Positions 42,174 to 52,071 of a stretch of DNA of 64,000 bases are shown here, in pieces. The notes under the pieces are model-generated. The model saw only the letters and a program-made list of their open reading frames with translations. It was not told where the DNA came from and did not search any database. Origin of the DNA: Parabacteroides sp. 52 (GTDB lineage Bacteria; Bacteroidota; Bacteroidia; Bacteroidales; Tannerellaceae). The translations under genes were made by a program, and so were the position numbers. The DNA lies in assembly GCF_010500925.1 (NCBI RefSeq), contig NZ_QVMG01000007.1:624-64623 (forward strand), read 5' to 3'. Each line of letters begins with the position of its first letter. Within the stretch, counting starts at the first letter, position 1.

Positions 42174-42833
42174 ATGAAACATAAAAACGCTGCCCTGGTC
42201 TGCTTTTCCGGCGGACAGGACTCCACTACCTGCCTTTTCTGGGCATTGAAACATTTCGCCGAAGTAGAAACTGTTTGTTTCACCTACGGTCAAAAACATT
42301 CACTTGAGATTGAAAATGCACGGACAATTGCGGCAAATGCCCATGTCCCTTTTCAGTTACTGGACATCTCCCTGCTTAGTCAACTGGCACCCAACTCCTT
42401 GACAGACCCATCCATCGTCATGGATGAAGAGAAGCCGTCCGACTCTTACCCCAACACTTTCGTCCCGGGACGCAATATGCTCTTCCTTACTTTCGCTGCC
42501 ATCCTGGCACGTAGCAAAGGCATATATCATATTGTAACGGGGGTGTCCGAAGCAGACTACAGCGGATACCCGGATTGCCGGGATACTTTTATCCGCTCAT
42601 TGAACGTCACATTAAACCTGGCCATGGATGAGCAATTCGTTCTTCATACCCCATTAATGGACAAGGACAAAAGCGAAGTATGGGAATTGTCCGACACTTT
42701 GGGAGTCTTCGACCTGGTACGCGAACACACACTCACCTGTTACAACGGTATACCGGCAGAAGGTTGCGGACATTGCCCGGCTTGTACCTTACGCAGGGAA
42801 GGCTTGGAAACCTATTTGCGCAGGCGTAAATAG
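42174..42833 (+). CDS. queC: 7-cyano-7-deazaguanine synthase
   Basis: 219 aa. Forms preQ0 from carboxydeazaguanine with ATP and ammonia in queuosine synthesis. The PP-loop is SGGQDSTTC near residues 10-18, a substrate region reads [20 protein letters not shown], and the zinc site is at the C-terminus ([18 protein letters not shown]). It lies upstream of queF, with array D in between. Confidence 0.96.
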   Translation: MKHKNAALVCFSGGQDSTTCLFWALKHFAEVETVCFTYGQKHSLEIENARTIAANAHVPFQLLDISLLSQLAPNSLTDPSIVMDEEKPSDSYPNTFVPGRNMLFLTFAAILARSKGIYHIVTGVSEADYSGYPDCRDTFIRSLNVTLNLAMDEQFVLHTPLMDKDKSEVWELSDTLGVFDLVREHTLTCYNGIPAEGCGHCPACTLRREGLETYLRRRK

Positions 42834-42839
42834 AGGAAT

Positions 42840-42937
42840 ATTTTAGTGTTGATAGCTATCATTACTACTGACGACAACTATCGTTACTACTGATGATAGC
42901 TATCGTTACTACTGACGATAGCTATCAACAGTAAAAT
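42840..42937. repeat. Array D: four 22-bp units inside the queC-queF interval, 21-bp terminal inverted repeats
   Basis: Units at 42847-42868, 42869-42890, 42891-42912 and 42913-42934, each around a GATAGCTATC-like dyad separated by TTACTACTGA-like linkers. The ends form an inverted repeat: ATTTTAGTGTTGATAGC... (42840-42860) against ...GCTATCAACAGTAAAAT (42917-42937), 20 of 21 matching. The layout equals arrays A to C, with an unrelated core. It occupies most of the 142-bp gap. Confidence 0.85.
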
Positions 42938-42975
42938 ACCCCCTGAAAAAATAAAAACTAAATACAAGAAAAAAG

Positions 42976-43434
42976 ATGAAAAGAGAAGACGAATTAAGCC
43001 TGTTGGGAAGTAAAACGGAATACAAACAGGATTATGCCCCGGAGGTGCTGGAGGCATTTACGAACAAACACATAGAAAACGATTATTGGGTACGGTTTAA
43101 TTGTCCGGAATTCACCAGCCTTTGTCCCATCACCGGGCAACCGGATTTTGCCACCATCCATATCGATTATATCCCCGACATAAAGATGGTCGAAAGCAAA
43201 AGCCTGAAGCTATACCTGTTCAGCTTCCGGAATCACGGTGCTTTCCATGAAGATTGTATCAACCTCATCATGAAAGACCTGATCCGCCTGATGGATCCGA
43301 AGTATATCGAAGTCACCGGCATTTTCACCCCCCGGGGTGGCATCAGCATCTACCCCTATGCCAACTATGGCCGCCCGGGAACGAAGTACGAGAAACTAGC
43401 CGAGAAACGTCTCTTCAAACACAATCGGTTCTGA
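42976..43434 (+). CDS. queF: NADPH-dependent preQ0 reductase
   Basis: 152 aa, the short (unimodular) QueF. Reduces preQ0 to preQ1. Catalytic Cys50 sits in [20 protein letters not shown] with Asp57 following; the substrate residue is in [20 protein letters not shown]. The start follows array D by 38 bp. The next step of the pathway (tgt) is not in the window. Confidence 0.95.
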   Translation: MKREDELSLLGSKTEYKQDYAPEVLEAFTNKHIENDYWVRFNCPEFTSLCPITGQPDFATIHIDYIPDIKMVESKSLKLYLFSFRNHGAFHEDCINLIMKDLIRLMDPKYIEVTGIFTPRGGISIYPYANYGRPGTKYEKLAEKRLFKHNRF

Positions 43435-43437
43435 GAC

Positions 43438-43977
43438 TTACCTGATCTCCAGAAAGAAAAGTGTGCGTAATTTGACAAGCGAGCGGTGCAGCATATTTTT
43501 GCTGGATTGGTTATTTATTCCCAGGAGATGAGAAATATCGTCATGTCCCATTTTACAGATATAATACAGATAAATAATCTTTTTTTGTTTGGCTGACAGC
43601 TTTTTATACGCTTTATACATCTTATTGATCTTTTTATCCAGGATGTGCGCTTCGTCGTTTATATCAGATATGTCCGGCAGATCCGAGAGATCGTCTATGA
43701 ATAGAATTTGTTTGTTTTTATTGGCGGCAAACAGCCGTCTGCGGAAAGCCAGGAAAAGGTAGGCGTTTACATTGTCAAGGTGTGGTAATCTTTTATAGTC
43801 CGTCATAATTTTCACGAACAGGTCCTGGATAATATTCTGGACTATGTCTTTATCTGTGGTCATCTTGCATCCATAGGCATAGAGCCGAGGATAATATCTT
43901 CGGTATAACTGTTCGAAAGCTTCATTTTTGCTTTCTAAGCAGTTTTCCCATAGTATTTTATCACTAAGGTTATTCAT
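43438..43977 (-). CDS. ECF-type RNA polymerase sigma factor
   Basis: 179 aa. Region 2 spans about residues 18-85 (EAFEQLYRRYYPRLYAYGCK, then IVQNIIQDLFVKIM); region 4 about 115-170 (LSAKQKKIIYLYYICKMGHD, then DISHLLGINNQSSKNMLHRS). It should direct transcription of the susC/susD unit, with the FecR protein as membrane anti-sigma partner. Unusually the gene lies downstream of susD rather than upstream of fecR. A strong hairpin ends 6 bp before its ATG, so its expression may come from read-through. Confidence 0.9.
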   Translation of the reverse strand: MNNLSDKILWENCLESKNEAFEQLYRRYYPRLYAYGCKMTTDKDIVQNIIQDLFVKIMTDYKRLPHLDNVNAYLFLAFRRRLFAANKNKQILFIDDLSDLPDISDINDEAHILDKKINKMYKAYKKLSAKQKKIIYLYYICKMGHDDISHLLGINNQSSKNMLHRSLVKLRTLFFLEIR

Positions 43978-43983
43978 TGTTAA

Positions 43984-44010
43984 AAGTTCTGCTCAAAAAG
44001 AGCAGAACTT
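43984..44010 (-). terminator. Hairpin between susD and the sigma-factor gene
   Basis: A perfect 11-bp stem (AAGTTCTGCTC at 43984-43994 with GAGCAGAACTT at 44000-44010), 5-nt loop. On the minus strand it is followed by TTAACAATG, the sigma-factor start codon, and preceded by the end of susD. It may be a partial terminator or a translation control element. Confidence 0.65.
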
Positions 44011-44032
44011 TTTTTATCGTTTTAAATGTGTA

Positions 44033-45799
44033 TTAATAATTTTCCCAACCAGGAGATTGTATCAAATTCGGATTTAATTGCAATTGATGTTTGGGAATAG
44101 GCATATAATAGAATCTATTTTCCCATTTCCGGTTTTCGCTTGTTACAAACTCCAAATATCCTGATTTGCCGTCAGCCGAACTCAAATAAATACTTGTTCT
44201 GTTTCCATTGCTGTCATACAAATATTCTTTTTCGATTTTCGCCTGAACAGCTGCCGGTAAATGAGCAATCGGACTTAAATCATCTGCATCATGCAAAATA
44301 GCCACATCCGGTTCTCCATCGCCTGTCACATCGAATGCTCCGTAACCATGGATATAAATACCTTGTGGTCTTTTGCCCATAAGCTCTTCGCCTTTAGCCC
44401 AACGTTTAACGTCGTCCAAACGAAAACCTTCACAAGCCAATTCAATCCTTCTTTCCCGACGGATATCCTCCAGAACATTTCCTGACAAATTGATTTTCGG
44501 CATACTCACACGTGCTCTTATTTGATTCACTGACTTATCCAAATCGGCCTGTGTCAAGGAACCATTTTCCGCTTTGGCCTCTGCATAAATCAGTAAGACT
44601 TCCGCATAGCGGTATAAAGGCAATGAGGTATAATTCATATTCCAACCTACACGTTGTGAAGTCTGCTTGGGATAGAATTTGATCTGGTCAAGTCCTCCGT
44701 AAGTCGTTTTAGGAATATAGTCGCTATTGCCTGCAATCTCCGGGGAGATGTTAAAGCCCGGATAGGCAAATGTTTCTTTGAAGCGCGGATCGCGGTTTTC
44801 AAAAAGTTCCAGATACGATTTATGGGTACCGTCTGCTTTCAACGGATTGAAAGCGGTACCGTCTTTCATCTGGTAATCTTCCATCAGCGAGCGGGTTAGC
44901 CCCCAATACATACCCAATACAGTATGCGTATTATTCCCTTTCCCTAAAGTCTGGTCACACTCCATAAACATAAGGATCTCTTTATTATCTCTCAATTTAG
45001 GGGAGCAGAACAAGGCAGCATAGTCAGCGGCACTCGAACCATAGATTTCGAACTGTCCGGAATTCATGATCTTTTCACAGGCACTGATTGCTTTTTCCAG
45101 GAAGGTGTTCGCAGATGCTGCCAAGCCTAATTCCGTATGATACTTACGATAAGTCGCTTCATGCAGACACACACGGGCCAATAAAGCCAATGCGGCATAT
45201 TGATTCACACGCGTACGTTGACCTAAAGCCGGTTTAATATGCGTTGCGGCAAACTCCAGGTCGCTGATAACAGCATTGACCACTACTTCGCGTGAGTCCG
45301 ACGTTTTGTAAAGATCTTCATCCGTATCAACCATCGCTTTGTCGTAATAAGGAACGGCGGAATAATTTTTTACTTTTTTGTAGTAATAATCTCCGCGAAA
45401 AAATTTGGCAAGGCCGATATAATGATTCAGGTCTGCTTCTGCGATAGTCATTTCTTCCGGGTGAATATTATCCAACATATAATTGATCAGACGTAACTTT
45501 TCCCAGTCGGATTTATCCCAACCACCCACATTGCTGGATGAAACACCATTACTATTCACCATGGTATACATCGTATTGGCGTTGGTACTGATTGTCACAT
45601 TATCGGAACCTACATCATCGATAGGAACCGAGATGAATGTCTGATAAAATCTATTGGTATACGTTTCCAGGTCGGATGCTGTTTTGAAATAATCCTTGGC
45701 TGTAATCTCTGTCAGAGGGCTTCTGTCCAGAAAATCCTCACAAGAGACAAATAAAAACAGGCATATGATTCCGAGAATTCCTAATATATTTTTTTTCAT
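44033..45799 (-). CDS. SusD/RagB-family nutrient-binding lipoprotein
   Basis: 588 aa from the ATG at 45799; the longer frame adds 11 residues before MKKNILGILGIICLFLFVSC, whose Cys20 is the lipidated residue. The start DFLDRSPLTEITAKDYFKTA and the helical TPR-like region (YAALALLARVCLHEA) are typical of SusD. The C-terminal region contains YAEVLLIYAEAKAENG and the RRERRIELACEGFRLDDVKR motif. It caps the SusC channel on the cell surface. The ligand is unknown, since no enzyme is encoded nearby. Confidence 0.95.
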   Translation of the reverse strand: MKKNILGILGIICLFLFVSCEDFLDRSPLTEITAKDYFKTASDLETYTNRFYQTFISVPIDDVGSDNVTISTNANTMYTMVNSNGVSSSNVGGWDKSDWEKLRLINYMLDNIHPEEMTIAEADLNHYIGLAKFFRGDYYYKKVKNYSAVPYYDKAMVDTDEDLYKTSDSREVVVNAVISDLEFAATHIKPALGQRTRVNQYAALALLARVCLHEATYRKYHTELGLAASANTFLEKAISACEKIMNSGQFEIYGSSAADYAALFCSPKLRDNKEILMFMECDQTLGKGNNTHTVLGMYWGLTRSLMEDYQMKDGTAFNPLKADGTHKSYLELFENRDPRFKETFAYPGFNISPEIAGNSDYIPKTTYGGLDQIKFYPKQTSQRVGWNMNYTSLPLYRYAEVLLIYAEAKAENGSLTQADLDKSVNQIRARVSMPKINLSGNVLEDIRRERRIELACEGFRLDDVKRWAKGEELMGKRPQGIYIHGYGAFDVTGDGEPDVAILHDADDLSPIAHLPAAVQAKIEKEYLYDSNGNRTSIYLSSADGKSGYLEFVTSENRKWENRFYYMPIPKHQLQLNPNLIQSPGWENY

Positions 45800-45837
45800 C
45801 TTATTCATTGTTATAATTAAACATGCATTCATATTAA

Positions 45838-48800
45838 TCAGAATGTAAGATTTACCCCCATAGAGTAAACCCGTTGCATCGGATAGGTACCACTATTGAA
45901 TCCATTATATTTATCAATAATTTCAGGGTCCAGGTCAATTCCTTTATCCAAATTGCTTATCGTGAACAGGTTTTCCGCACTCAGGTAAAAACGCAAGTAG
46001 GAAATTTTCAGTTTATCCAATACGCTCTTGGGCAAAGTGTAACCGATGGTCAGGTTTTTCATGCGTAAGTAAGAAGCATCCTGCAGATACTTCGTCTGTG
46101 CCGCAGCCAACTCCATATTGGCATCCTCTGCCGCATAGGCTTTGATACGCGGGAAGTAGGCATTCGGATTCTCTTCTGTCCAGTGATCCATATTTTTCTT
46201 TGTCACATTGGTCCAGGGCTGTGCATAAATACCCCAGAAATAGATACTGGCACTTCCCGGATACCAGTCGCGTTTGCCCACTCCCTGGAAGAATGCACGT
46301 ACGTCAAATCCTTTCCAGTCGGCAGTCAGTTCAAAACTGTATGGGAAACGAATGGAGGTATTACCAATCACTCTTCTGTCGCCCGGGTTAGCCAATGTGT
46401 TATCTCCGAAAGTAATTTTGTTGTCACCATCCAGGTCTTTCATCTTGATATCACCTACCTGGAATACATAACCGACGTCATCGGTACCGATGTCTCTCTG
46501 GTTCAGTGCATCTATTTCAGCCTGTGTTTTGAAGTATCCGTCTGTGATAAATCCCCAGATCTCACCGATTCTCTTTCCTTCGTAATATGAATTACCACTT
46601 TTTCCGAAGTTATAATTGGCATTGTCATATTTAGTGATCGTAGAGCGGCTGTCTGAGATCATAAATTTAGCTGACCAGTTGAAAGGAGAACCTTTCAAGG
46701 TGAAACGATCGCGATAGCCAACAGACAATTCCCAACCGGTGGTTTTCAGGTCAGCCGCATTGGTTTGAGGAGGAGTAGCGCCGAATACAGCCGGCAACTC
46801 TTTACTCTGGGTCAACATATCATCCGTATAACGGGTATAATAGTCGAAGTTTACATCCAATTTATTGAACAAACCGATATCAATACCTCCATTGATTGTG
46901 CGTACATTTTCCCAGGTCAATGTAGGGGAAACAACACCCGGTTGATTCATCATCATCGGCTGCGAGCCATCCAGAATATACGACATCTTACTCGATGACA
47001 TATAAGGGATAGAAGGATAATAAAGCTGACCGCTGCTATCCACCAACACCTGATTACCCAAGGCACCATAAGAACCTCTAAGTTTCAGGTTCGTAATACG
47101 CAATTTTTCTGCCGGAGTTTCAAAAAACTTTTCATTGATCACCGACCAGGCAACCGAAGCCGAAGGGAAAAATCCGTAGCGATCCCCTGCGGGGAAACGG
47201 GAAGAGCCGTCATAGCGTCCGTTTACTTCAAAAATATAGCGGTTGTCATAAATATAATTCAATCTGCCGAATATACCTTCCAGCGCCAGCTCGCGGCGGG
47301 TATTGGAGGTACTGGCATCTCCGGTCGAGAGATTGATCTCCGGAAGAGAAGTCGTAATCAGACCGGTTTTAATCATTTCATAATAATAATTCCGTACATA
47401 TTCCCGGTTATATCCGACCATGGCATTGAGGAAATGTTTGTCGGCAAAGGTTTTTGTGAAATTCGTGTACACATTAAATACACTATACAGGTTTTGCCAA
47501 TTGTAATAGCGTATGTTGTTTACAGAATTACCACTTCCTCCTCGTTCACCGAAAGTCGGTTGCAGGGGTTGGTCGGGACCGATACGGTATTGTACGGCCA
47601 GGTTCTGTTGATCACGTCCTTTATCCGTGAATCGGATATTTACATCGGCATTTACTTTCCATATATCTTTGATAATATCGAATTGGGTCGTGAAAGAGGA
47701 CTGAATTTCATTGGTTCTATCCGTACGACGTCCCCCTTCGTTTAATACTCCCAATAGGTTTGCACCGGCTGTTGTCCAGGTACCATCCGGGTTTCTGGGC
47801 ATATCCAACGAACTGGTACGGTTTACCTGCCAGTAGAAATAACCATCCAAAAACGTAGGAGAGTCATAATCCACATGGGTATAGGAGATATTTGCCCCCA
47901 GCTTCCACCATTTGGTTAGTTTAATATCCGCTTTCGAACGAAAGTTGTATCGTTTCAAAACGTCATTCCCATATTTCAATAAGCCATCCTGTTGATAATA
48001 TCCTCCGGATACATAATACGACAGGTTATCCGTCTTTTTAGAAATATTCAGGTTAGCCGTATAGGTCGCTGCCGTATTTTTATGGGTTTCACTAAACCAG
48101 TCGGTTTCTCCATAATATTGCCAGGCATTGGGATTGGCCGGATTCGTAATCACCCGGTCAAGGCCTGGGTTTGCCGTAATCTGCGAAGCGTATTCAAGCT
48201 GTTGCGCTGTGAACATAGCAGACAGGGGATAACGAGCAGCTGCCTTCATATTCATCACAGTCTCTACATCCGTCTCGATACTGGGCTGAAGACCTCGGTC
48301 TCTGATGGCATAGTTTCCGCTGAAGTTGATCTGCAACTCCCCACTTTTAGCCGCTTTGGTGGTGATAAGTACAACCCCAAAAGCCGCACGGGCACCGTAG
48401 ATGGCTGCTGCAGAAGCGTCTTTCAACACCGACACATTTTCTATATCATCCGGATTCAAACGCGCCATTTCCTCCCGGGAAACCGGCATATTATCGACAA
48501 GGATAAAAGCTTCTCCATTCGTATCATTAATGGATGTAAAGCCGCGGATGTTAATAATAGGCGCATCATCGGCACGTCCACTGCCTATCTTGACATTCAA
48601 GTTCGGCACCGTACCTTGCAAACCACTCCCTACATTCGAGATAGGGCGGTTGGCTAATACCTCCCCACCTACAGCCTGTACGGCACCGGAAAGGTTCACT
48701 TTCTTTTGTACCCCATATCCGACAACCACCACTTCATCCAAGGTTCCGACATCTTCTTTCATCCGCACTGTCAGGTTGGTCTCTCCTTTGAGGGACACTT

Positions 48801-49383
48801 CTTGTGGCAAATATCCGATATAGCTGAAAACCAAGACAGCGTTAGGATTAGATACTTTCAGGGTAAAGAAACCATCTACATTGGTAATCGTTCCGTTGGA
48901 GGTGTTTTTCTCCATCACATTCAATCCGATAAGCGGCTCCCCGGTAGAGTCAACGACCGTCCCTTGAACGGTGGTCGTTTGTTGGGTGACCGAACCGGCT
49001 GTTGCCGAGGCATTCGCGGCAAGAGTTTTTTCGTTTTTATGCAATACAATCTGCCGGTCTTTTATCGTATAAGTAATCTGTTCATCCTTGAATAAGATAT
49101 CCAGTACTTCCTGTACACTGCCATTGGAGAGATCCATCTGTACTTTTTTATTCAGGTCGATATCATTTTTTCGATACAGGAATATAAACTCACTTTGTTT
49201 TTCGACAATATCCAGCACTTCTTTCAATGTCTGATTGTTTGTTTTGATTGTAAATGTCGCTTGTTCGGCATAAGCCAGTGGTTGTGGATTGGCATAAGCT
49301 ACATTCTGTACAAATAGTAACATCATAGTTATTGTCAGACAATAAAACATGAAAGTTCTACTTCTTAAGATGTATTTCTTCAT
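45838..49383 (-). CDS. SusC/RagA TonB-dependent transporter with STN domain
   Basis: 1181 aa from the ATG at 49383; the longer frame has an extra in-frame ATG 24 bp upstream. After the signal peptide an STN domain is present (ATFTIKTNNQTLKEVLDIVE to about residue 115), which signals to FecR. Next come a CarbopepD-like domain (GTVVDSTGEPLIGLNVMEKN), a plug (DEVVVVGYGVQKKVNLSGAV) and a long beta-barrel ending in MGVNLTF. It imports a glycan or peptide with TonB energy. The STN domain, FecR and sigma factor form a trans-envelope signalling loop. Confidence 0.95.
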   Translation of the reverse strand: MKKYILRSRTFMFYCLTITMMLLFVQNVAYANPQPLAYAEQATFTIKTNNQTLKEVLDIVEKQSEFIFLYRKNDIDLNKKVQMDLSNGSVQEVLDILFKDEQITYTIKDRQIVLHKNEKTLAANASATAGSVTQQTTTVQGTVVDSTGEPLIGLNVMEKNTSNGTITNVDGFFTLKVSNPNAVLVFSYIGYLPQEVSLKGETNLTVRMKEDVGTLDEVVVVGYGVQKKVNLSGAVQAVGGEVLANRPISNVGSGLQGTVPNLNVKIGSGRADDAPIINIRGFTSINDTNGEAFILVDNMPVSREEMARLNPDDIENVSVLKDASAAAIYGARAAFGVVLITTKAAKSGELQINFSGNYAIRDRGLQPSIETDVETVMNMKAAARYPLSAMFTAQQLEYASQITANPGLDRVITNPANPNAWQYYGETDWFSETHKNTAATYTANLNISKKTDNLSYYVSGGYYQQDGLLKYGNDVLKRYNFRSKADIKLTKWWKLGANISYTHVDYDSPTFLDGYFYWQVNRTSSLDMPRNPDGTWTTAGANLLGVLNEGGRRTDRTNEIQSSFTTQFDIIKDIWKVNADVNIRFTDKGRDQQNLAVQYRIGPDQPLQPTFGERGGSGNSVNNIRYYNWQNLYSVFNVYTNFTKTFADKHFLNAMVGYNREYVRNYYYEMIKTGLITTSLPEINLSTGDASTSNTRRELALEGIFGRLNYIYDNRYIFEVNGRYDGSSRFPAGDRYGFFPSASVAWSVINEKFFETPAEKLRITNLKLRGSYGALGNQVLVDSSGQLYYPSIPYMSSSKMSYILDGSQPMMMNQPGVVSPTLTWENVRTINGGIDIGLFNKLDVNFDYYTRYTDDMLTQSKELPAVFGATPPQTNAADLKTTGWELSVGYRDRFTLKGSPFNWSAKFMISDSRSTITKYDNANYNFGKSGNSYYEGKRIGEIWGFITDGYFKTQAEIDALNQRDIGTDDVGYVFQVGDIKMKDLDGDNKITFGDNTLANPGDRRVIGNTSIRFPYSFELTADWKGFDVRAFFQGVGKRDWYPGSASIYFWGIYAQPWTNVTKKNMDHWTEENPNAYFPRIKAYAAEDANMELAAAQTKYLQDASYLRMKNLTIGYTLPKSVLDKLKISYLRFYLSAENLFTISNLDKGIDLDPEIIDKYNGFNSGTYPMQRVYSMGVNLTF

Positions 49384-49485
49384 AAATATTAAATTTTTTG
49401 TTAACAATTAATTAATCTACTAACGAAATCTCTCTTTCCGAGGTTTTTACATATCCATAGGCGCATCTGTTTAAAAGTAAATAAT

Positions 49486-50559
49486 TTATTTCAATCGCAC
49501 ATAATACACTCCTTCGTTTTCCACATAGGTAAATTTGCCCAATAGGCTTACTGCGTCCAAAGCGTCTTCTATGCATTCACAAAAATCCAGTTTTCCTCCT
49601 ATCGATATATGTTGAACATCTGCATCATATTGGATAGTCACATTATACCGTCGCGCTAGTTTAGTAAGTATTTCTCCGCAATTTTTATAATTCCCCAAAT
49701 AAAGGATATTGTCTTTCCAAAGTATATACTCATTGACATCTACTTCGGCGATAGAGATCCTTTCATCGGCAATAGTCATCTTCTGTCCGGGCTGCAATCT
49801 GACATTGGTGTTTTTTTTATTGACCATCTCGACCGAACCTTCCACTAAGACAATCGAAGATTCCACCTCTTCTTTATAGGCACTGACATTAAAAGAGGTA
49901 CCTAAAACTTTGATGTCGAAATGTTCCGTTTTCACATAAAACGGACGTTGCGGATCGGGGGCCACTTGCAGATAGGCTTCTCCCTGGAGATATATTTCTC
50001 TTTTATCATCTGCAAATGTTACCGGATACATGATTTTTGTGCCGGCATTAATTGATAGTTTGGTTCCGTCGGTAAATACCAGGTAAGAACGTTTGCCATA
50101 AGGAACAATAATCTGGTTATAAGAAGGGGTTTCCTTTTTGGGTTCTTTTTTCTTTTTGTCTGCAGAAATGACTTTTTCATTGATTAAGACATTACCTTCC
50201 TGGTTATATTCCACCCGGGCTTCATTCTCTAAGACGACATTTTCGGTAGGAGTCAAGAGGGTTACTTCTTTGACATCCTGCATAGAACCGGTTTCAAACA
50301 AAAGACCCAAATGATCCTCCACAGGAAGATGCATTTGATAGAGAAGATAACTCATAAAAACCAGTCCACAGAAGAGTGCAGCCACACTGCTTCGTATCAT
50401 ATACATACGCCTTTTCCGCCGCACACAAGCTACGCGTTTTGTGACCTCTTCCCAGCTCGCCTGGGTGGCAGTATCAGATACAGGAGGCCTATTCTCTAAA
50501 AAGGAAATACACTTTTCTCCGGTTTGTTTGAACATTTCCTTTTCTACACCTTGTTTCAT
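49486..50559 (-). CDS. FecR-family anti-sigma factor
   Basis: 357 aa (or 349 from the ATG at 50535, which also has a purine-rich upstream). A short cytoplasmic part precedes one transmembrane helix (about residues 53-73, IRSSVAALFCGLVFMSYLLY). A periplasmic FecR domain follows (IIVPYGKRSYLVFTDGTKLS, then REIYLQGEAYLQVAPDPQRP, FDIKVLGTSFNVSAYKEE). It should hold the ECF sigma factor until the SusC STN domain signals. It is the first gene of the leftward unit, 102 bp before susC. Confidence 0.9.
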   Translation of the reverse strand: MKQGVEKEMFKQTGEKCISFLENRPPVSDTATQASWEEVTKRVACVRRKRRMYMIRSSVAALFCGLVFMSYLLYQMHLPVEDHLGLLFETGSMQDVKEVTLLTPTENVVLENEARVEYNQEGNVLINEKVISADKKKKEPKKETPSYNQIIVPYGKRSYLVFTDGTKLSINAGTKIMYPVTFADDKREIYLQGEAYLQVAPDPQRPFYVKTEHFDIKVLGTSFNVSAYKEEVESSIVLVEGSVEMVNKKNTNVRLQPGQKMTIADERISIAEVDVNEYILWKDNILYLGNYKNCGEILTKLARRYNVTIQYDADVQHISIGGKLDFCECIEDALDAVSLLGKFTYVENEGVYYVRLK

Positions 50560-50706
50560 CTCTTATGCGTTTAATCTTTCTTTCTCAACAATGGCTTCAC
50601 ACACACTCTCTATAAATAAGACATAAGAGAATGAAAAGGTACTCATCTTTTTTCTCTTTTTTTATATCTTTCCTCCTGAAGTGATAAACCTTACTCGACT
50701 TTAACT

Positions 50707-50714
50707 TATCTTTG
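50707..50714 (+). promoter_or_regulatory. -7 box (TATCTTTG) of the DUF456 gene
   Basis: An exact TAnnTTTG match, 25 bp upstream of the ATG at 50740. Confidence 0.6.
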
Positions 50715-50739
50715 CCGCTAAGCACAACTCTTTTGAACC

Positions 50740-51207
50740 ATGGATATCGTATTAATCATTTTAGCTTATGTCTGTGTATTACTGGGCATTGCCGGATCCA
50801 TTCTCCCCGCCATTCCCGGGCCTCCTATAGCCTACCTGGCCTTGTGGCTGGCCCAATGGAGTCATTACCAGAATTACTCCACCCCTTTCCTGATAGGAAC
50901 GGGCATCTTTATGCTTATTATCAGTATAATAGACTATCTATTACCTGCCTATATCACTCAAAAGACGGGTGCTTCCCGATACGCTACAATCGGCTCTATT
51001 GTGGGGATGATAATCGGACTCTTCTTCACAGTCATAGGTATGTTGATGGGCATGCTTCTAGGCGCCTTTATCGGCGAACTTATTTTTGCCAAAAACGATG
51101 CCAACAAAGCTCTCAAAGCGGCCTTAGGAGCTTTCGCGGGTTTCTTATTAGGGACGGGGATAAAATTGATTTTTTGCTTTTATATCTTTTACCATCTCCT
51201 CTTTTAA
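50740..51207 (+). CDS. DUF456 membrane protein
   Basis: 155 aa, almost entirely hydrophobic, with about four or five helices: MDIVLIILAYVCVLLGIAG, then GSILPAIPGPPIAYLALWLA, FMLIISIIDYLLPAYI, YATIGSIVGMIIGLFFTVIG and AALGAFAGFLLGTGIKL. The Gly-rich GMLMGMLLGAFIGELIF segment is typical of the DUF456 family. Function unknown. It is convergent with the Nudix gene. Confidence 0.85.
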   Translation: MDIVLIILAYVCVLLGIAGSILPAIPGPPIAYLALWLAQWSHYQNYSTPFLIGTGIFMLIISIIDYLLPAYITQKTGASRYATIGSIVGMIIGLFFTVIGMLMGMLLGAFIGELIFAKNDANKALKAALGAFAGFLLGTGIKLIFCFYIFYHLLF

Positions 51208-51227
51208 TGTATAAAAACAGGGAACGA

Positions 51228-51854
51228 TCAGTCCAGATAGACAGGGATATCCGGATTTTGATAACGGGCATACATCTCTTTTATCTGCTCCGGCAATACC
51301 CGTTCCAAAGATAACGAAGGCAGGTTTTCGACACAGAAGAAGCCTTTATCCAAGATATCAAAGGCTTCTGTGAAAGAGCCACCCACGGGTTCACACAGGA
51401 TAAAAAACTTATAAACATAAAAAGGGATCGGGGGATGCGGCTGTTTGGCCATATCCATCACGGCCAACAGGCGGTCAGCCCGCACATCCAATCCGGTTTC
51501 TTCTTTCACCTCTTTCACTGCCACTTCGCTGGGAGAAAAGCCTACATCGGACCAACCGCCCGGAAGCGACCAACATCCATCAGCTTTTTCCTGCACCAAT
51601 AACACCTCCCCTTTTTCATTAAATACCACTGCCCGGATATCGACTTTGGGGGTAACATATTCTTTTTCCTGAAGATAAAGCCGGCTGATGTCTTCTACTT
51701 CATGCGCCGTCGTTAGCGCAAGGAGCGTGTCACTGATCTGAACAAGTTCAGTATAACGCTCAGTATCGTATGCGTTCAGGGAATAAGTCAAACCCGTCTG
51801 GGAAAGGGCACGGATACGTTGTGCCAACAGGATCAATTCTTTGTTTATTTGCAT
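51228..51854 (-). CDS. Nudix hydrolase with extra N-terminal domain
   Basis: 208 aa. An N-terminal helical domain (residues 1-60, LILLAQRIRALSQTGLTYSL) precedes the Nudix fold. The Nudix box is GGWSDVGFSPSEVAVKEVKE plus ETG, a slightly altered form (Asp for the usual Glu at position five, Lys for Arg) that keeps the EVxEETG metal ligands. Homologues hydrolyse ADP-ribose or similar nucleoside diphosphates. Substrate not certain. Confidence 0.85.
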   Translation of the reverse strand: MQINKELILLAQRIRALSQTGLTYSLNAYDTERYTELVQISDTLLALTTAHEVEDISRLYLQEKEYVTPKVDIRAVVFNEKGEVLLVQEKADGCWSLPGGWSDVGFSPSEVAVKEVKEETGLDVRADRLLAVMDMAKQPHPPIPFYVYKFFILCEPVGGSFTEAFDILDKGFFCVENLPSLSLERVLPEQIKEMYARYQNPDIPVYLD

Positions 51855-52031
51855 ATCTTCGGATAAAAAGGTGTATATAATAGAAACTGTTATTAGAACG
51901 AATAAAGAATAGACTTATTATCTTACCTCTCTTTATGTGAATATACACTTCGTCTTGGATTGATAAACCGGGTTTATATCCCTATCAATTTTATCCATAA
52001 AAAAACGGGGAGATAGCTCCCCTAGAGTACC

Positions 52032-52039
52032 TACCTTTG
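52032..52039 (+). promoter_or_regulatory. -7 box (TACCTTTG) of the peroxiredoxin gene
   Basis: An exact TAnnTTTG match, 32 bp upstream of the ATG. Just upstream lies a 6-bp hairpin, GGGGAG-atag-CTCCCC (52007-52022), over the -33 region, perhaps regulatory. Confidence 0.55.
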
Positions 52040-52071
52040 TCTATACAAAATCAATCAAAAAAAAGAGTATC

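Noticed and set aside
50562-50631. TCTCTTATG ... CATAAGAGA inverted words upstream of fecR
   Set aside because: About 50 bp apart and short; could be chance, with no clear link to a promoter.
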